Assembly: GCF_024205705.1 (NCBI RefSeq)
Contig: NZ_CP073115.1
Location: 62,001-126,000, forward strand
DNA length: 64,000 nucleotides
Reading direction: 5' to 3'
Source of the DNA: Neisseria subflava
GTDB lineage: Bacteria; Pseudomonadota; Gammaproteobacteria; Burkholderiales; Neisseriaceae
Shown here: positions 8,502 through 17,903 of the stretch, piece by piece
How positions within the stretch are numbered: position 1 is the stretch's first letter
Layout of the letters: each line of letters opens with the position of its first letter
Notes under the pieces: generated by a model
The model's database searches: none
What the model saw: the letters and a program-made list of their open reading frames with translations, nothing else
What the model was told of the DNA's origin: nothing
Translations under genes and position numbers: made by a program

Positions 8502-9524
8502 TTAGTTGATGGAATAGCCGCGCAGGTATTGCGTGCGTTCGCGGGTCATGCGGGTTTCACACTGCAGGCGCAGGTATTCTGCTTGTGCGGCATTGTCTGC
8601 GGACGCGGCGGCTTGTTGGCAGTTGAGTTTTTTGCTTTGAATCCAGGCGCGTTGTTCGCCGAGGATTTGTTGTTTGACGTCGCTGTCCATGCCGCCCCAG
8701 AGGTCGTTGATCTCGCCGTCCGCCTGACGGTTTTGCGCGCGCGCGTTGTCAAGTTCGCTTTGGCTGAGGCCGGGCGGCTCGTTGCGTTGGGTTTCATGGT
8801 CGGGGCGCAGGACTTCGTAATCTGAATCGTCGCCGTCATCGGTCAGGCCGGCAGCCTGGCTGGCGGCGTTGTTTTCAAGGATGTCTTGCGGATTGAGGGT
8901 GGGCGGTTCTTCCGTGTTTTGGTTTTGCAGCAGTTTGATGGCCTGCTCTTTCGATACAGGTTTGCCGTCTATCATGACGATGCTTTTCACGCCGTAGGGC
9001 AGCAGGGTGGCGGAAAGGGTTTGGGCGGTGGAACTCAGGGTATTGTCTTCGAAAACCGGTTTGCCGTCTTTGTCGGGGGTGTAGAGCAGGGTGGTGCTGA
9101 ACGTGTTGTTTTCAAAGGTCAGGTTGCTGCCCATCAGTTTTTGTTCGAGCATGTCGGCCAACGGGGTGTTGCCGTAAATTAGCGGGCTGTTGTCTATGGC
9201 CGTTTTGAGGATGGTGTCGGGAATACGGATTTTGAGGTTGGCGCGGCAGATGGCTTTGCCGTCGTCTTCGGTTTCTTTGGGGTCTTCAAGCAGGGTTTCT
9301 AATTCGAGGCCGGCGGCGATGATTTTGTCGGCATCGACGAATTGGCGGTTGTCATTGCGGGCGAAGGAGCGCGCTTGTTGTTTGAGGGTGTCTTCGATGG
9401 TGGTACGGATGTTTTGCAGTGTGGCCGGTTGGGCGCAATCAAGTGCGGCTTTGGGCTCTTCTTTGCTGCATGCGGCAAGCAGAATCGTGCTTAAAATCAA
9501 TACGGAAGCGGTTTTTTTGTACAT
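8502..9524 (-). CDS. Lipoprotein with C-terminal LprI (DUF1311) domain
   Basis: The signal peptide ends in the lipobox LLAAC, so Cys19 would be lipidated. Residues 20-200 form an uncharacterised domain, about 200-255 is an acidic, probably disordered linker, and the C-terminal ~70 residues (from about QSELDNARA) resemble lysozyme inhibitor LprI domains, with paired cysteines in KLNCQQAAAS and LRLQCETRM. A good ribosome site (AGGAGT) precedes the ATG. A role in resisting host or competitor lysozyme is inferred from the domain only. Confidence 0.75.
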   Translation of the reverse strand: MYKKTASVLILSTILLAACSKEEPKAALDCAQPATLQNIRTTIEDTLKQQARSFARNDNRQFVDADKIIAAGLELETLLEDPKETEDDGKAICRANLKIRIPDTILKTAIDNSPLIYGNTPLADMLEQKLMGSNLTFENNTFSTTLLYTPDKDGKPVFEDNTLSSTAQTLSATLLPYGVKSIVMIDGKPVSKEQAIKLLQNQNTEEPPTLNPQDILENNAASQAAGLTDDGDDSDYEVLRPDHETQRNEPPGLSQSELDNARAQNRQADGEINDLWGGMDSDVKQQILGEQRAWIQSKKLNCQQAAASADNAAQAEYLRLQCETRMTRERTQYLRGYSIN

Positions 9525-9629
9525 AGGTACTCCTGAAGGTGACGGCCTTTCAGACGGCCTGACGTGCCTATCATAGCAAAAGCACTTGCTGCAAGTAAAT
9601 GCGGCAAGTGCTTTTCTATGTCGGACGTA

Positions 9630-10844
9630 TCAGCCTTTGATGACGCTGACGAAGCCGGAGAGGATGGCGGCGTTGAGCAGGTCAACGAAGAACGCACCCA
9701 CCATAGGCACAATCAGGAAGGCTTTGTGCGAAGGGCCGAAAGTTTGGGTAATGGACTGCATATTGGCAACGGCAGTCGGGGTGGCACCCAAACCGAAACC
9801 GCAGTGGCCGGCTGCCAAGACGGCGGCGTCGTAGTCGCGGCCCATGAAGACGTAGGTAACGAAGGTTGCGTACAAAATCATGACGACGGTTTGTACGGCC
9901 AGGATGATGGTTACCGGGCCTGCCAGACCGGTCAATTCCCACAGTTTCAGGTTCAGAAGAGCCATGGCGAGGAAGAGCGACAGGGAGGCGTTACCGAATA
10001 CGTCGATGGCGCGGTCGAACATATTGACTTTGAAGGTTGCAGTCAGGACGTTGCGGATGACCACGCCGGCAAACAGACACCATACGAATTTAGGCAGGTC
10101 GAAGAAGGCTTTGTCGTAGCCGTCGACGATTTCGGCAAAAGCCAAACATGCGGCAAACATCGCGAGTGTTTCGACAGCGGAGTCAGCCGTAATCAGACGG
10201 GTGCGCTGTGCTTGTTCGAAGACGTCGTCGGCAGCATCGTTGTCGTCGGATTTGGCAGTTTTGACGACAGGTTTACGGCCCATTTTGTTGATCAGACGGC
10301 GTGCAACAGGCCCACCAATCAAACCGCCGAATACCAGGCCGAAGGTGGCGGAAGCCATACCCAAGCCGGTTGCGCCGGTCAGGCCGAATTTGCTTTCAAA
10401 GTCAGGACCCCATGCGCCGGCTGTACCGTGACCGCCGGTCAGGGTAATCGAACCGGTAATCAGGCCGATCAGCGGATCCAGACCCAATGCGCTTGCCAAG
10501 CCGACACCGACGAAGTTTTGGACGATGATGAATGCACCCACTACGGCGGTAAAGATGACCAAAGGCAGGCCGCCCGCTTTCAAACGGGAGAAGTCGGCGC
10601 TCAAACCGATGGATGTAAAGAAGATAAGCATGAACGCATCTTGCAGCGGTTTTTCAAATTTGAAGCTGACGCCGTAGGCTTCGTGCAGGGCGAACAGGAC
10701 GATAGCGGCAACTAGACCGCCGGCGACCGGCTCGGGAATATTGAAGTCTCGTAAGAATTTGATTTTTTGAACCAGAAATTTACCAACCAGCAACACGAGC
10801 GTGGCGGCAATCAGTGTGTAATAACTGTTGAATTCCCATTCCAT
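9630..10844 (-). CDS. gltS: Sodium/glutamate symporter
   Basis: A 404-residue polytopic membrane protein of the ESS family that couples glutamate uptake to sodium. Family stretches are clear, including VAGGLVAAIVLFA and the two related re-entrant loops GSITLTGGHGTAGAWG and AAGHCGFGLGATPTAVANM. A near-perfect Shine-Dalgarno (AGGAGGTG) precedes the ATG, suggesting efficient translation. It is monocistronic. Confidence 0.95.
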   Translation of the reverse strand: MEWEFNSYYTLIAATLVLLVGKFLVQKIKFLRDFNIPEPVAGGLVAAIVLFALHEAYGVSFKFEKPLQDAFMLIFFTSIGLSADFSRLKAGGLPLVIFTAVVGAFIIVQNFVGVGLASALGLDPLIGLITGSITLTGGHGTAGAWGPDFESKFGLTGATGLGMASATFGLVFGGLIGGPVARRLINKMGRKPVVKTAKSDDNDAADDVFEQAQRTRLITADSAVETLAMFAACLAFAEIVDGYDKAFFDLPKFVWCLFAGVVIRNVLTATFKVNMFDRAIDVFGNASLSLFLAMALLNLKLWELTGLAGPVTIILAVQTVVMILYATFVTYVFMGRDYDAAVLAAGHCGFGLGATPTAVANMQSITQTFGPSHKAFLIVPMVGAFFVDLLNAAILSGFVSVIKG

Positions 10845-11060
10845 GTTGTTTCACCTCCTAGAAATGTTTTTCCGAGTATCCGTTTCTTTCCGGATGCAGT
10901 GTGTTTCAACGCTTGGCGTTATCCGCCGAGTGTCATGGTATTGATGCGCGAACAAGGCGTTTTCAGAAAGAAATGAAAACAATGACGTGTCCGTGAAAAA
11001 TAACTGGCAAATATTAGGGGAATAGTTAAAGATTGTCAAAAAATGCGAGTGTAAATATTT

Positions 11061-12467
11061 TCAGACGGCCTTTTGCCCGATGGCATGATGCGCTTCGCGG
11101 CGCCATTGTTCCAATAGGGATGTTAATAACCCGGCCGAGGTATGCCCGTTGCCGATGGCGGCCTGCAGCCAGTAGCAGGCAGTCGGAACATGGCAGCTTA
11201 CACCTTGCCCGTGATAGTAGAAACAGGCGAGGTGGTATTGGGCGGAAGGGTGGTTTTGTTCGGCAGCGATGGCGTACCAGTAGGCGGCCGCACGAGGGTC
11301 TTGAGCCGTGCCGAGGCCGTAATGGTAGATGCGGCCCAAGGCTGCCGCCGCGTTTTTGTGGTGGTATTCGGCCGCTTCCATGTAATTTTTGCGCGCGGCA
11401 TTGTAGTCGGCAGGACGGCCGATGGCGCGGGCCTGTGCTTCCGCCAAGCGGTATGCGGTCTCGGTTTGTTGCTGTTGCAGGGCGGCTGTTTTGATTTGTT
11501 CGTATTGTTGCGGATGGTACAGCGCGGCATCGCTGACGAGTTTTTGTGCGGCGGCGGCAGAACCCAGCGCGGCGGCACGGTGGTAGTAATCGTGTGCGAC
11601 ATGGTTGTCGGCTTTGATGCCGAGGCCGTAGCGGTAGAGGTCGCCCATGATTTTCAGGGCTTCGGGATGGTTTTTCTCGGCGGCGGCTTTGGCGTAGCGT
11701 GCCGCTTGGAACGGGTCTCGTTCGGAAAGTTCGCCGGTCAGGGCGTATTGGGCCAGCTTGGCTTGAGCTTCCGCTTGTTCCTTGTCGGCGGCACGACGAT
11801 ACCATTCCAAGGCTTCGGGTCGGCGTTGGGCGGCAAGAAGGTCGGCCAGCAGGGTTTGTGCGGCGATATGGCCGGCTTGCGCGGCTTGTTCGAGGTATTG
11901 TTCGGCTTGTGCGTGGTCGGGGCTGATGCCTGTGCCGTAGAAGTAGATTTGACCGAGTTGCCAACAGGCGGTAGTTACGCCGAGTGCGGCCGCTTTTTCG
12001 TATTGTTCGACGGCTGTCGCAACGTCGCCTTGGCGTTGATGATGGCGCGCCAGATGGTAATACGCGGGCGCGGCATATCGGGCGGCGGCAAGCTCCGCCC
12101 AGTAGAGGGATTGTGGATCGTTGCGTTGCGCGTGGTAACGCATGAGGATTAATTGGGCTTCTGAGTGCCCCTGTTCACCCAGCCAGGCATAGTCGTTGAG
12201 AAGCTGTCCGGTCGGGGTGCCGTTGTGTTCGCGTTGTTGCAGCAGGGAGAAGAGTGCTTTGGGATGGCGTTGGGCCGCGGCGGCTTCCAACCATGAAAGT
12301 GCCTGCTCCGGTTGGCCGTTTTGCAGCAGATGGTTGCCCAATACGAAAGCAGCTTCCGCATAACCTTGCTCTGCCGCCTGTTGCAACAGGGGCAGGGCTT
12401 GGGCGGTATGGGATTGTTCCAAAAGGGCGGCGGCTTGCCGGTAGAGGATTTCAGGAGCGGCGGTCAT
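11061..12467 (-). CDS. Sel1-like repeat protein
   Basis: A 468-residue protein built almost entirely of Sel1/TPR-like helical repeats of about 36 residues, visible as repeated units such as AAFVLGNHLLQ, AYYHLARHHQRQGD, GQIYFYGTGIS and GDLYRYGLGIK. There is no signal peptide or membrane segment, so it is probably a cytoplasmic protein-interaction scaffold. No partner is evident from its neighbours (gltS and the capsule linker genes), and no specific role can be assigned. Confidence 0.85.
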   Translation of the reverse strand: MTAAPEILYRQAAALLEQSHTAQALPLLQQAAEQGYAEAAFVLGNHLLQNGQPEQALSWLEAAAAQRHPKALFSLLQQREHNGTPTGQLLNDYAWLGEQGHSEAQLILMRYHAQRNDPQSLYWAELAAARYAAPAYYHLARHHQRQGDVATAVEQYEKAAALGVTTACWQLGQIYFYGTGISPDHAQAEQYLEQAAQAGHIAAQTLLADLLAAQRRPEALEWYRRAADKEQAEAQAKLAQYALTGELSERDPFQAARYAKAAAEKNHPEALKIMGDLYRYGLGIKADNHVAHDYYHRAAALGSAAAAQKLVSDAALYHPQQYEQIKTAALQQQQTETAYRLAEAQARAIGRPADYNAARKNYMEAAEYHHKNAAAALGRIYHYGLGTAQDPRAAAYWYAIAAEQNHPSAQYHLACFYYHGQGVSCHVPTACYWLQAAIGNGHTSAGLLTSLLEQWRREAHHAIGQKAV

Positions 12468-12833
12468 GGTTTGCGGGCGGATAAAGTGGAAGACGGGTGC
12501 TGCGGCATATGGGCGGCGATACCGGTTGAGAGCTTTGTAAAAATTTTGCTCGGCATAGTTTTGTAGAGTGTATTGTCTTGCTGGCTTATTTTTAGGATGT
12601 TTGGCTTGTTATATTGTTTTGCCTAGGGATACATCCATATTTTGTGTGTTACAAAAGGCTCAGCTTGAGTCGGTATGCGCTCATGACAGCTCGGTCATTA
12701 TACTGTCTTTGTAATTTATTGTTAATGATAAATGCAGGTTTTTGTGTTTTATTTACATGTAAGTAGCCAAGGTATTGATTGCTTCAGGCCGTCTGAAATA
12801 TTTTCAGACGGTCTGAACTTTTCCTTCGCTAAG
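12468..12833. other. Intergenic region between the Sel1 protein and ctrF
   Basis: No gene is seen. It must contain the promoter of the leftward Sel1 gene. An inverted uptake-sequence pair at 12786-12816, whose right copy is imperfect (CAGACGGTCTGA), lies behind ctrF and probably terminates it. Confidence 0.6.
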
Positions 12834-14093
12834 TCAGGTTGTCGGTGTAGAAAAGTCGGATGTGTTTTTGTTGGGAAAAAACACCTGACTGTAGAAGTTA
12901 CCGTTAATTTGGGTCACGTTGAGGTGGTACATTCGGTAGGCATGGAACAGCTCTTTGTCAGGCGGTGTCGGATGATTCCAAAATTCTGCCAAGGTATTTT
13001 GGTCAGTAATGCCGGGAATATCATAATAGGCACGGCCGAGAACCTTAACTGGCATATTGTGAATCAGTCCGGACAGGCCGCTGGTACTGTTGATGGTGAC
13101 CATACCGAGGCCATGGCGCAGGAAAACGGGCAGGGGGACATCATGGACGTAAGTGATACGGCCTTTGAGTTTGGGGTGTTTTTTGATAAAGCGTTTGATG
13201 TCGCACGAGTAGTCGATAAAGCCGCGGTCCATCGGATGATGCTTGATGATGAGGTTGGTATCGGCAGGCGCGTGCGCGGCAAAGGAGGCCAAAACATGGA
13301 GCAGGAAGCTGCGGACGCTGGAAAAGTCGCAATGGATGCGGACTTGGCTGTCGTTGAATACCTGCAAGGGAACAATAAAAAACTTGCCGTATTTGCCCGC
13401 CTCCACGCGTTTGGCGATTTGGATGTCTTCAATATAGTAGTTCAAACGCTTGAGGATGGAGATCGACCACAGTTTGAGGTAATGGCCGGCATTGGATGCG
13501 CGGTGGTGGATGTAGTTCGGGTACTTGTTCGGATTGCGGAACAATTCGATATAGTAACGGACGGCATTTTTGGCCATGGGCATAAACCCGCCGCGTACCG
13601 GCGTCGGCGCTTTGTATTCCTGCTGGGCAAGCTTAGGGAATTGTTCCAAAAAAAAGTCGGCACGGCGCGGTAATAGGGAAAATGCGTTGACGCCGTCTTT
13701 TTCTAAGGTGATGTAGTAGGGGCGGAAATAGCCTTCTTCAAACGCCCAGAAACTGGCTTGGTTTTCGTTTGCAATGCGTTTTGCAATGACGTGATAAGGG
13801 CGTGTGTCACCAAAGCAGACAACGGCCTGGATGTGATGTTGAACGATGTATTCTTGCAAAAATTCAGGAAAGGCATCGTAGTTGTCGTTAAAAACAACGG
13901 TATGCGCTTGAGTGGGCGGATAAAAATAGTCGTCGCCTGCATTAAAGTTGAATTTATGTACAGTTTTGCCATTTTCAGTCAGCCAATTGGCAAGACGCAG
14001 AAAAAAATTGCCGACAGGTCCTTGAAGCAGCAGGATATTTTCTGCGCTTTCAAGCAGGTTTTGCAGGTTGTTTTTGAGGACGGTCTGTTTCAT
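12834..14093 (-). CDS. ctrF: Capsule polysaccharide Kdo-linker glycosyltransferase, KpsS family
   Basis: Formerly LipB. KpsS adds the first beta-Kdo to phosphatidylglycerol, starting the poly-Kdo lipid anchor of group 2-type capsules on the cytoplasmic face. The 419 residues match the family along their length, including LLLQGPVGNFFLRLA near the start and TINSTSGLSGL at about 330-340. It follows ctrE on the same strand after 136 bases. Together the pair is the linker module, region B in meningococcal terms, which here lies next to the sugar-nucleotide genes. Confidence 0.93.
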   Translation of the reverse strand: MKQTVLKNNLQNLLESAENILLLQGPVGNFFLRLANWLTENGKTVHKFNFNAGDDYFYPPTQAHTVVFNDNYDAFPEFLQEYIVQHHIQAVVCFGDTRPYHVIAKRIANENQASFWAFEEGYFRPYYITLEKDGVNAFSLLPRRADFFLEQFPKLAQQEYKAPTPVRGGFMPMAKNAVRYYIELFRNPNKYPNYIHHRASNAGHYLKLWSISILKRLNYYIEDIQIAKRVEAGKYGKFFIVPLQVFNDSQVRIHCDFSSVRSFLLHVLASFAAHAPADTNLIIKHHPMDRGFIDYSCDIKRFIKKHPKLKGRITYVHDVPLPVFLRHGLGMVTINSTSGLSGLIHNMPVKVLGRAYYDIPGITDQNTLAEFWNHPTPPDKELFHAYRMYHLNVTQINGNFYSQVFFPNKNTSDFSTPTT

Positions 14094-14229
14094 GTCGCAA
14101 TGTGGTTTTGTTTTTTATGTAATAGTTTTAGGTTGAACTTTCAAGCATACGCCAAGAGAATTAACGATGCAAAGGCAATGATGCCGCAATAGAGGCAAGT
14201 TTATGACGTGTCGTTAATTTAGATGGTGT

Positions 14230-16284
14230 TTATTTGAAAGATCGATATAGTTGTTTGATTTTACCTAATTTTTTAGCAAAGTACCCGCGATGTAATCCGT
14301 TGTTGTTTTTTTGCATATTTTTTTGTCGTATCAGGATTTGGGCAGCGGTTTCCGCATTGATGGCCTGATGGGTTTCGGGATGGATATAGTCGGGATAGTG
14401 TATGAGCGTACCGGCAATCAGCTGCCAAAGCTCAAGCCTGCGGCTGCGGCGCGGAATGGGGAGCAGATCTTGGGTAAGCCCCCAACCTGCATAGAAAGGC
14501 AGGCCGTAGCAGCTGACTTTTTTGCCGCGCAACAAGGCTTCAAAACCGGTCAGCGAAGTCATGGTATGAACTTCGTCTGCGTATTGGAGACAGGTCAGGA
14601 TATCGGCTTGTTCGGCGGTTTGGTCGGCATATCGTGCAGCATCTTCAGGGGAAATATGGCCGATACGGTTACCGCTGACTACATCGGGATGCGGTTTGTA
14701 GATGATATAGGCATCGGGATTGCGTTCGCGTACGGTACGGAGCAGATCCAGATTGCGATAGATTTGGGGCGAACCGTAGCGGATAGACGCATCATCTTCA
14801 ACCTGGCCGGGAACGAGGATTACGGTTTTGTCGGTTGACGGGACAGTGAAGTCTGAGCTGCCGACGTTGTATTTGCTGATGTGGTTTTCGGTCAACATTT
14901 TTTGCAGCTTCAAGGCTGTCTGAAAGTCTTGATTGTCGAAGTTTTGGTTTTGCAGGATGTGTTCAAGACGGGACGGGGTTTCGGCGTTGAAATAAATGCC
15001 CATATCGTCGGTAACGAGCGACAGTGGTGGGACTAAATTAGAACCAAGCCCGACCGAGCGGATAAAGCCGTCTTCCATGCGCAGCAGGGGGATATTATGT
15101 TGTTCGGCAAAACGGACGATGGCCTCTTTGCCGTTGCCCCAGGCAAGGATGCGTGCATCGTCGGACAGTTTGACTCCGGCCAGTTTTTGGGTGGAAGAGA
15201 TAAATTTCAGACGGCATGAGGGTACGTTAAAGAACGGTTTGGCAACCGCGCGTTTCCACAAAGACATGCCGACGCAATATAACTCTCCACGCAATTTGTC
15301 GTTTTTACGTTTGACCGTCGCCAGATAGTCAATGACATCAAAGAGGCTGCCTGCTTCGCCGGTATTGGGGTTGAGGTAGCGGCTGTATTGCAGATAGGCT
15401 GCGGCGAAGAGTTGCAGCAAGTTGCGGGGGGCGCGGCGTTGGGTTTGAACAAGACTGTCGATTTTTGGATGGCGGTCGTCGCTCACGCCCCATCCGGCAT
15501 ACCACGGCAGACCGAAGGTGGTCAGTGGTTTGCCGCACAAAAGCGCCTCAAAACCCATTTGCGAGGTAACGCAATAAACTTTATCGACGTTTTGCAACAA
15601 AGAAATCGGATTGATGTCTTCTGCCAAAAGATGGACGCGGTGTTGCTGCGCCAGTTGGGTCAGATAGCCTTGTTTTTTGCCGCACAAAACATCGGGATGG
15701 GTTTTGACCCAGATATCGGCTTGTGGGTTTTCATTTAAGGCCGTCTGAAACATCAGTTCAAACGTAGAGGCGTCTGCGTCGCCATATTGGATGGCCATAT
15801 CGCCGAAGGTTTGGTCAATGATGAGGACGGTTTCGGGTTTGGATGGGGAACGTAAAGGATGATCGTCTGAAAGTTTGGGCGCGTGATTGTATTTGGACAG
15901 GTGGTGTCGCAGGATGAAATCCATCGCCTGCTGCGCCTGAGCCAAGGTTTCAGACGGCATGGCATTGGCGGCAAGAATCAGTTGTTCCAAACGCGAGGGA
16001 CGCGTGGTGTCGTAGTAGATGCCGATGTCGTCATAGACGATGGAATAGGGCGGATAACCGGCGACACCCAGTCCGAGTGATCGTAAAAAGCTGTCTTCCA
16101 AAGCAATAAAGGGAAGCTGGTGTTCGGCGGCAAAAGCACGTGCTTTGTGTGTCGTCGGGCGCAAACCCCAGCCGACAACAGCCTCTGCTCCTTTTCCGTC
16201 TTTGCAGATTTGAAACTCAGGCAATAGGGTGGAGAGATGGGGGATTTTGCGGATGCCGCGAGAGGGAATGTAGGCGTTTTTCAC
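14230..16284 (-). CDS. ctrE: Capsule poly-Kdo glycosyltransferase, KpsC family
   Basis: Formerly LipA. KpsC extends the Kdo linker by alternating transfers and is a tandem enzyme. The internal duplication is plain in these 684 residues: YDDIGIYYDTTRPSRLE and TDDMGIYFNAETPSRLE, and GFEALLCGKPLTTFGLPWYAGWG-like motifs, each appear once per half. The only plausible start is GTG at 16284, an unusual start for this operon. It is the first gene of the ctrE-ctrF pair and lies behind an uptake-sequence hairpin. Confidence 0.93.
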   Translation of the reverse strand: MKNAYIPSRGIRKIPHLSTLLPEFQICKDGKGAEAVVGWGLRPTTHKARAFAAEHQLPFIALEDSFLRSLGLGVAGYPPYSIVYDDIGIYYDTTRPSRLEQLILAANAMPSETLAQAQQAMDFILRHHLSKYNHAPKLSDDHPLRSPSKPETVLIIDQTFGDMAIQYGDADASTFELMFQTALNENPQADIWVKTHPDVLCGKKQGYLTQLAQQHRVHLLAEDINPISLLQNVDKVYCVTSQMGFEALLCGKPLTTFGLPWYAGWGVSDDRHPKIDSLVQTQRRAPRNLLQLFAAAYLQYSRYLNPNTGEAGSLFDVIDYLATVKRKNDKLRGELYCVGMSLWKRAVAKPFFNVPSCRLKFISSTQKLAGVKLSDDARILAWGNGKEAIVRFAEQHNIPLLRMEDGFIRSVGLGSNLVPPLSLVTDDMGIYFNAETPSRLEHILQNQNFDNQDFQTALKLQKMLTENHISKYNVGSSDFTVPSTDKTVILVPGQVEDDASIRYGSPQIYRNLDLLRTVRERNPDAYIIYKPHPDVVSGNRIGHISPEDAARYADQTAEQADILTCLQYADEVHTMTSLTGFEALLRGKKVSCYGLPFYAGWGLTQDLLPIPRRSRRLELWQLIAGTLIHYPDYIHPETHQAINAETAAQILIRQKNMQKNNNGLHRGYFAKKLGKIKQLYRSFK

Positions 16285-16321
16285 AATGCGTTTTCGTCGA
16301 TTATTGTTATTAATGGATTAT

Positions 16322-16359
16322 AGGCCGTCTGAAAAGAGGAGCATTCTTTCAGACGGCCT
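16322..16359. terminator. Hairpin between rfbC and ctrE
   Basis: Inverted uptake sequences (AGGCCGTCTGAAA and TTTCAGACGGCCT) directly follow rfbC and precede ctrE, separating sugar-nucleotide synthesis from the linker genes. Confidence 0.75.
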
Positions 16360-16370
16360 GAATTATTTTT

Positions 16371-16910
16371 TTAAAACGTGACTGCTTCAGCCAATACTTT
16401 GCCTGCCAAGTCTTTAGGCGACAGGTTCGGCTCGCCTTGCAACGGCCAGTCGATGCCGACGGTTGGATCATTCCAAATCAGCGAGTGTTCGGCTTTGGGG
16501 TTGTAATAATCCGTGCATTTGTAGACGAACTCGGCTTCATCGCTCAGTACATAGAAGCCGTGAGCGAAGCCTTCAGGTACCCACAGTTGGCGTTTGTTTT
16601 CTGCAGACAGAATCTCGCCTACCCATTTGCCGAACGTGGGGGAGTCTTTACGCATATCAACAGCCACGTCGAATACTTCGCCGACAACCACGCGTACGAG
16701 TTTGCCTTGTGTGTTTTCAGTTTGATAGTGCAGGCCGCGCAATACGCCTTTGCTGGATTTGGAATGGTTTTCCTGCACGAAGGTGCGTTCGCAGACTTGG
16801 GTTTTGAACCACTCGTCGCGGAAGGTTTCCATAAAAAAGCCGCGCGAGTCGCCGAAGACTTGGGGCTCAAGCAGTTTTACGTCAGGAATGGCGGTATCAA
16901 TGATGTTCAT
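16371..16910 (-). CDS. rfbC: dTDP-4-dehydrorhamnose 3,5-epimerase
   Basis: RfbC/RmlC converts dTDP-4-keto-6-deoxyglucose to the rhamno epimer. The cupin fold is recognisable from GDSRGFFMETF, the catalytic-region VLRGLHYQ and WVPEGFAHGFYVLSDEAEFVYKCT-like stretch. I chose the ATG at 16910 (MNIIDTAIPDV), which matches the family start. An in-frame ATG at 16925 would add five residues. It sits in the rfbC-rfbA-rfbB-galE block, region D of the capsule locus. No rfbD is present to complete dTDP-rhamnose. Confidence 0.94.
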   Translation of the reverse strand: MNIIDTAIPDVKLLEPQVFGDSRGFFMETFRDEWFKTQVCERTFVQENHSKSSKGVLRGLHYQTENTQGKLVRVVVGEVFDVAVDMRKDSPTFGKWVGEILSAENKRQLWVPEGFAHGFYVLSDEAEFVYKCTDYYNPKAEHSLIWNDPTVGIDWPLQGEPNLSPKDLAGKVLAEAVTF

Positions 16911-16927
16911 CGTTTTATCTTTCATCT

Positions 16928-16957
16928 AAAGGCCGTCTGAAAAGTTTCAGACGGCCT
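16928..16957. terminator. Hairpin between rfbA and rfbC
   Basis: AAAGGCCGTCTGAAA and TTTCAGACGGCCT form a compact stem immediately behind rfbA, so rfbC may depend on read-through or its own promoter. Confidence 0.7.
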
Positions 16958-16963
16958 CAAACA

Positions 16964-17830
16964 CTATTTTTTCAACAGGCGCAGCAAATATTGGCCGTAT
17001 TGGTTTTTTGCCATCGGGCGCGCCAGCTCTTCCAGTTTTTCATCGGAAAGCCAACCGTTGCGCCAAGCGATTTCTTCCAGGCAGGCGATTTGCAGGTCTT
17101 GGATGTTTTGCACGGTTTGGACGAATGAGGCGGCTTCGTGCAGGCTCTCGTGGGTGCCGGTGTCCAGCCATGCGAAACCGCGTCCCAAAAGTTGTACCGA
17201 CAATGAACCGTCTTCCAAATACATTTGGTTGAGATCGGAAATTTCCAATTCGCCGCGGGCAGACGGTTTGATTTGTTTGGCAAATTCTACAACGCGTTGG
17301 TCGTAGAAGTACAAGCCGGTTACCGCCCAATCGGATTTGGGCTGTTGCGGTTTCTCTTCGATAGACAGGGCGTTGAAGTTTTCGTCAAATTCAACCACGC
17401 CGAAACGCTCGGGGTCTTTGACCTGATAACCGAATACGGTTGCGCCGTGTGTCTTGGCGGCGGCCTGTTTCAATGTTTGCGTAAACGATTGGCCGTAGAA
17501 AATATTGTCACCCAAAACCAAGCAGACATTATCGTTGCCGATAAATTCTTCGCCGATGATAAATGCCTGTGCCAAGCCGTCCGGACTGGGTTGCACGGCA
17601 TAACTGATGGAAATGCCGAAATCGCTGCCGTCGCCGAGCAGACGTTTGAAAGAGGCGTTGTCTTCGGGCGTGGTAATGACCAAAATATCGCGGATTCCTG
17701 CCAGCATCAATACGGACAGGGGATAGTAAATCATGGGCTTGTCGTACACGGGCAGCAGTTGTTTGGATACGCCGCGCGTAATGGGGTATAGGCGTGTACC
17801 GCTGCCGCCGGCGAGGATAATGCCTTTCAT
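16964..17830 (-). CDS. rfbA: Glucose-1-phosphate thymidylyltransferase
   Basis: RfbA/RmlA makes dTDP-glucose from dTTP and glucose-1-phosphate. The 288 residues open with the nucleotide-binding signature MKGIILAGGSGTRLYPIT and include the conserved KPMIYYPL, VLGDNIFYG and LDTGTHESL segments. The gene is intact and of standard length, and sits between rfbB upstream and rfbC downstream. Confidence 0.97.
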   Translation of the reverse strand: MKGIILAGGSGTRLYPITRGVSKQLLPVYDKPMIYYPLSVLMLAGIRDILVITTPEDNASFKRLLGDGSDFGISISYAVQPSPDGLAQAFIIGEEFIGNDNVCLVLGDNIFYGQSFTQTLKQAAAKTHGATVFGYQVKDPERFGVVEFDENFNALSIEEKPQQPKSDWAVTGLYFYDQRVVEFAKQIKPSARGELEISDLNQMYLEDGSLSVQLLGRGFAWLDTGTHESLHEAASFVQTVQNIQDLQIACLEEIAWRNGWLSDEKLEELARPMAKNQYGQYLLRLLKK

Positions 17831-17863
17831 GGGTTTTCTCCTGAGTAGTGTGTGTTTGCGTGA

Positions 17864-17902
17864 TTTTCAGACGGCCTAATATGGGAACAGGCCGTCTGAA
17901 AA
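17864..17902. terminator. Everted uptake-sequence hairpin behind rfbB
   Basis: TTTTCAGACGGCCT and AGGCCGTCTGAAAA lie back to back around a 10-base loop, between rfbB and rfbA. The arms are in the opposite order from the usual neisserial pair but can still form a strong stem. Confidence 0.6.
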
Positions 17903-17903
17903 C

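Noticed and set aside
9564..10715. Plus-strand frame of 383 residues opposite gltS
   Set aside because: It is antisense to an unmistakable symporter gene, with Gln/Asp/Gly-rich shadow composition and no ribosome site.
12660..12730. Possible small RNA or inverted repeat near TCATGACAGCTCGGTCATTA
   Set aside because: The pairing is short and imperfect, with no promoter or T-run terminator in the right place.
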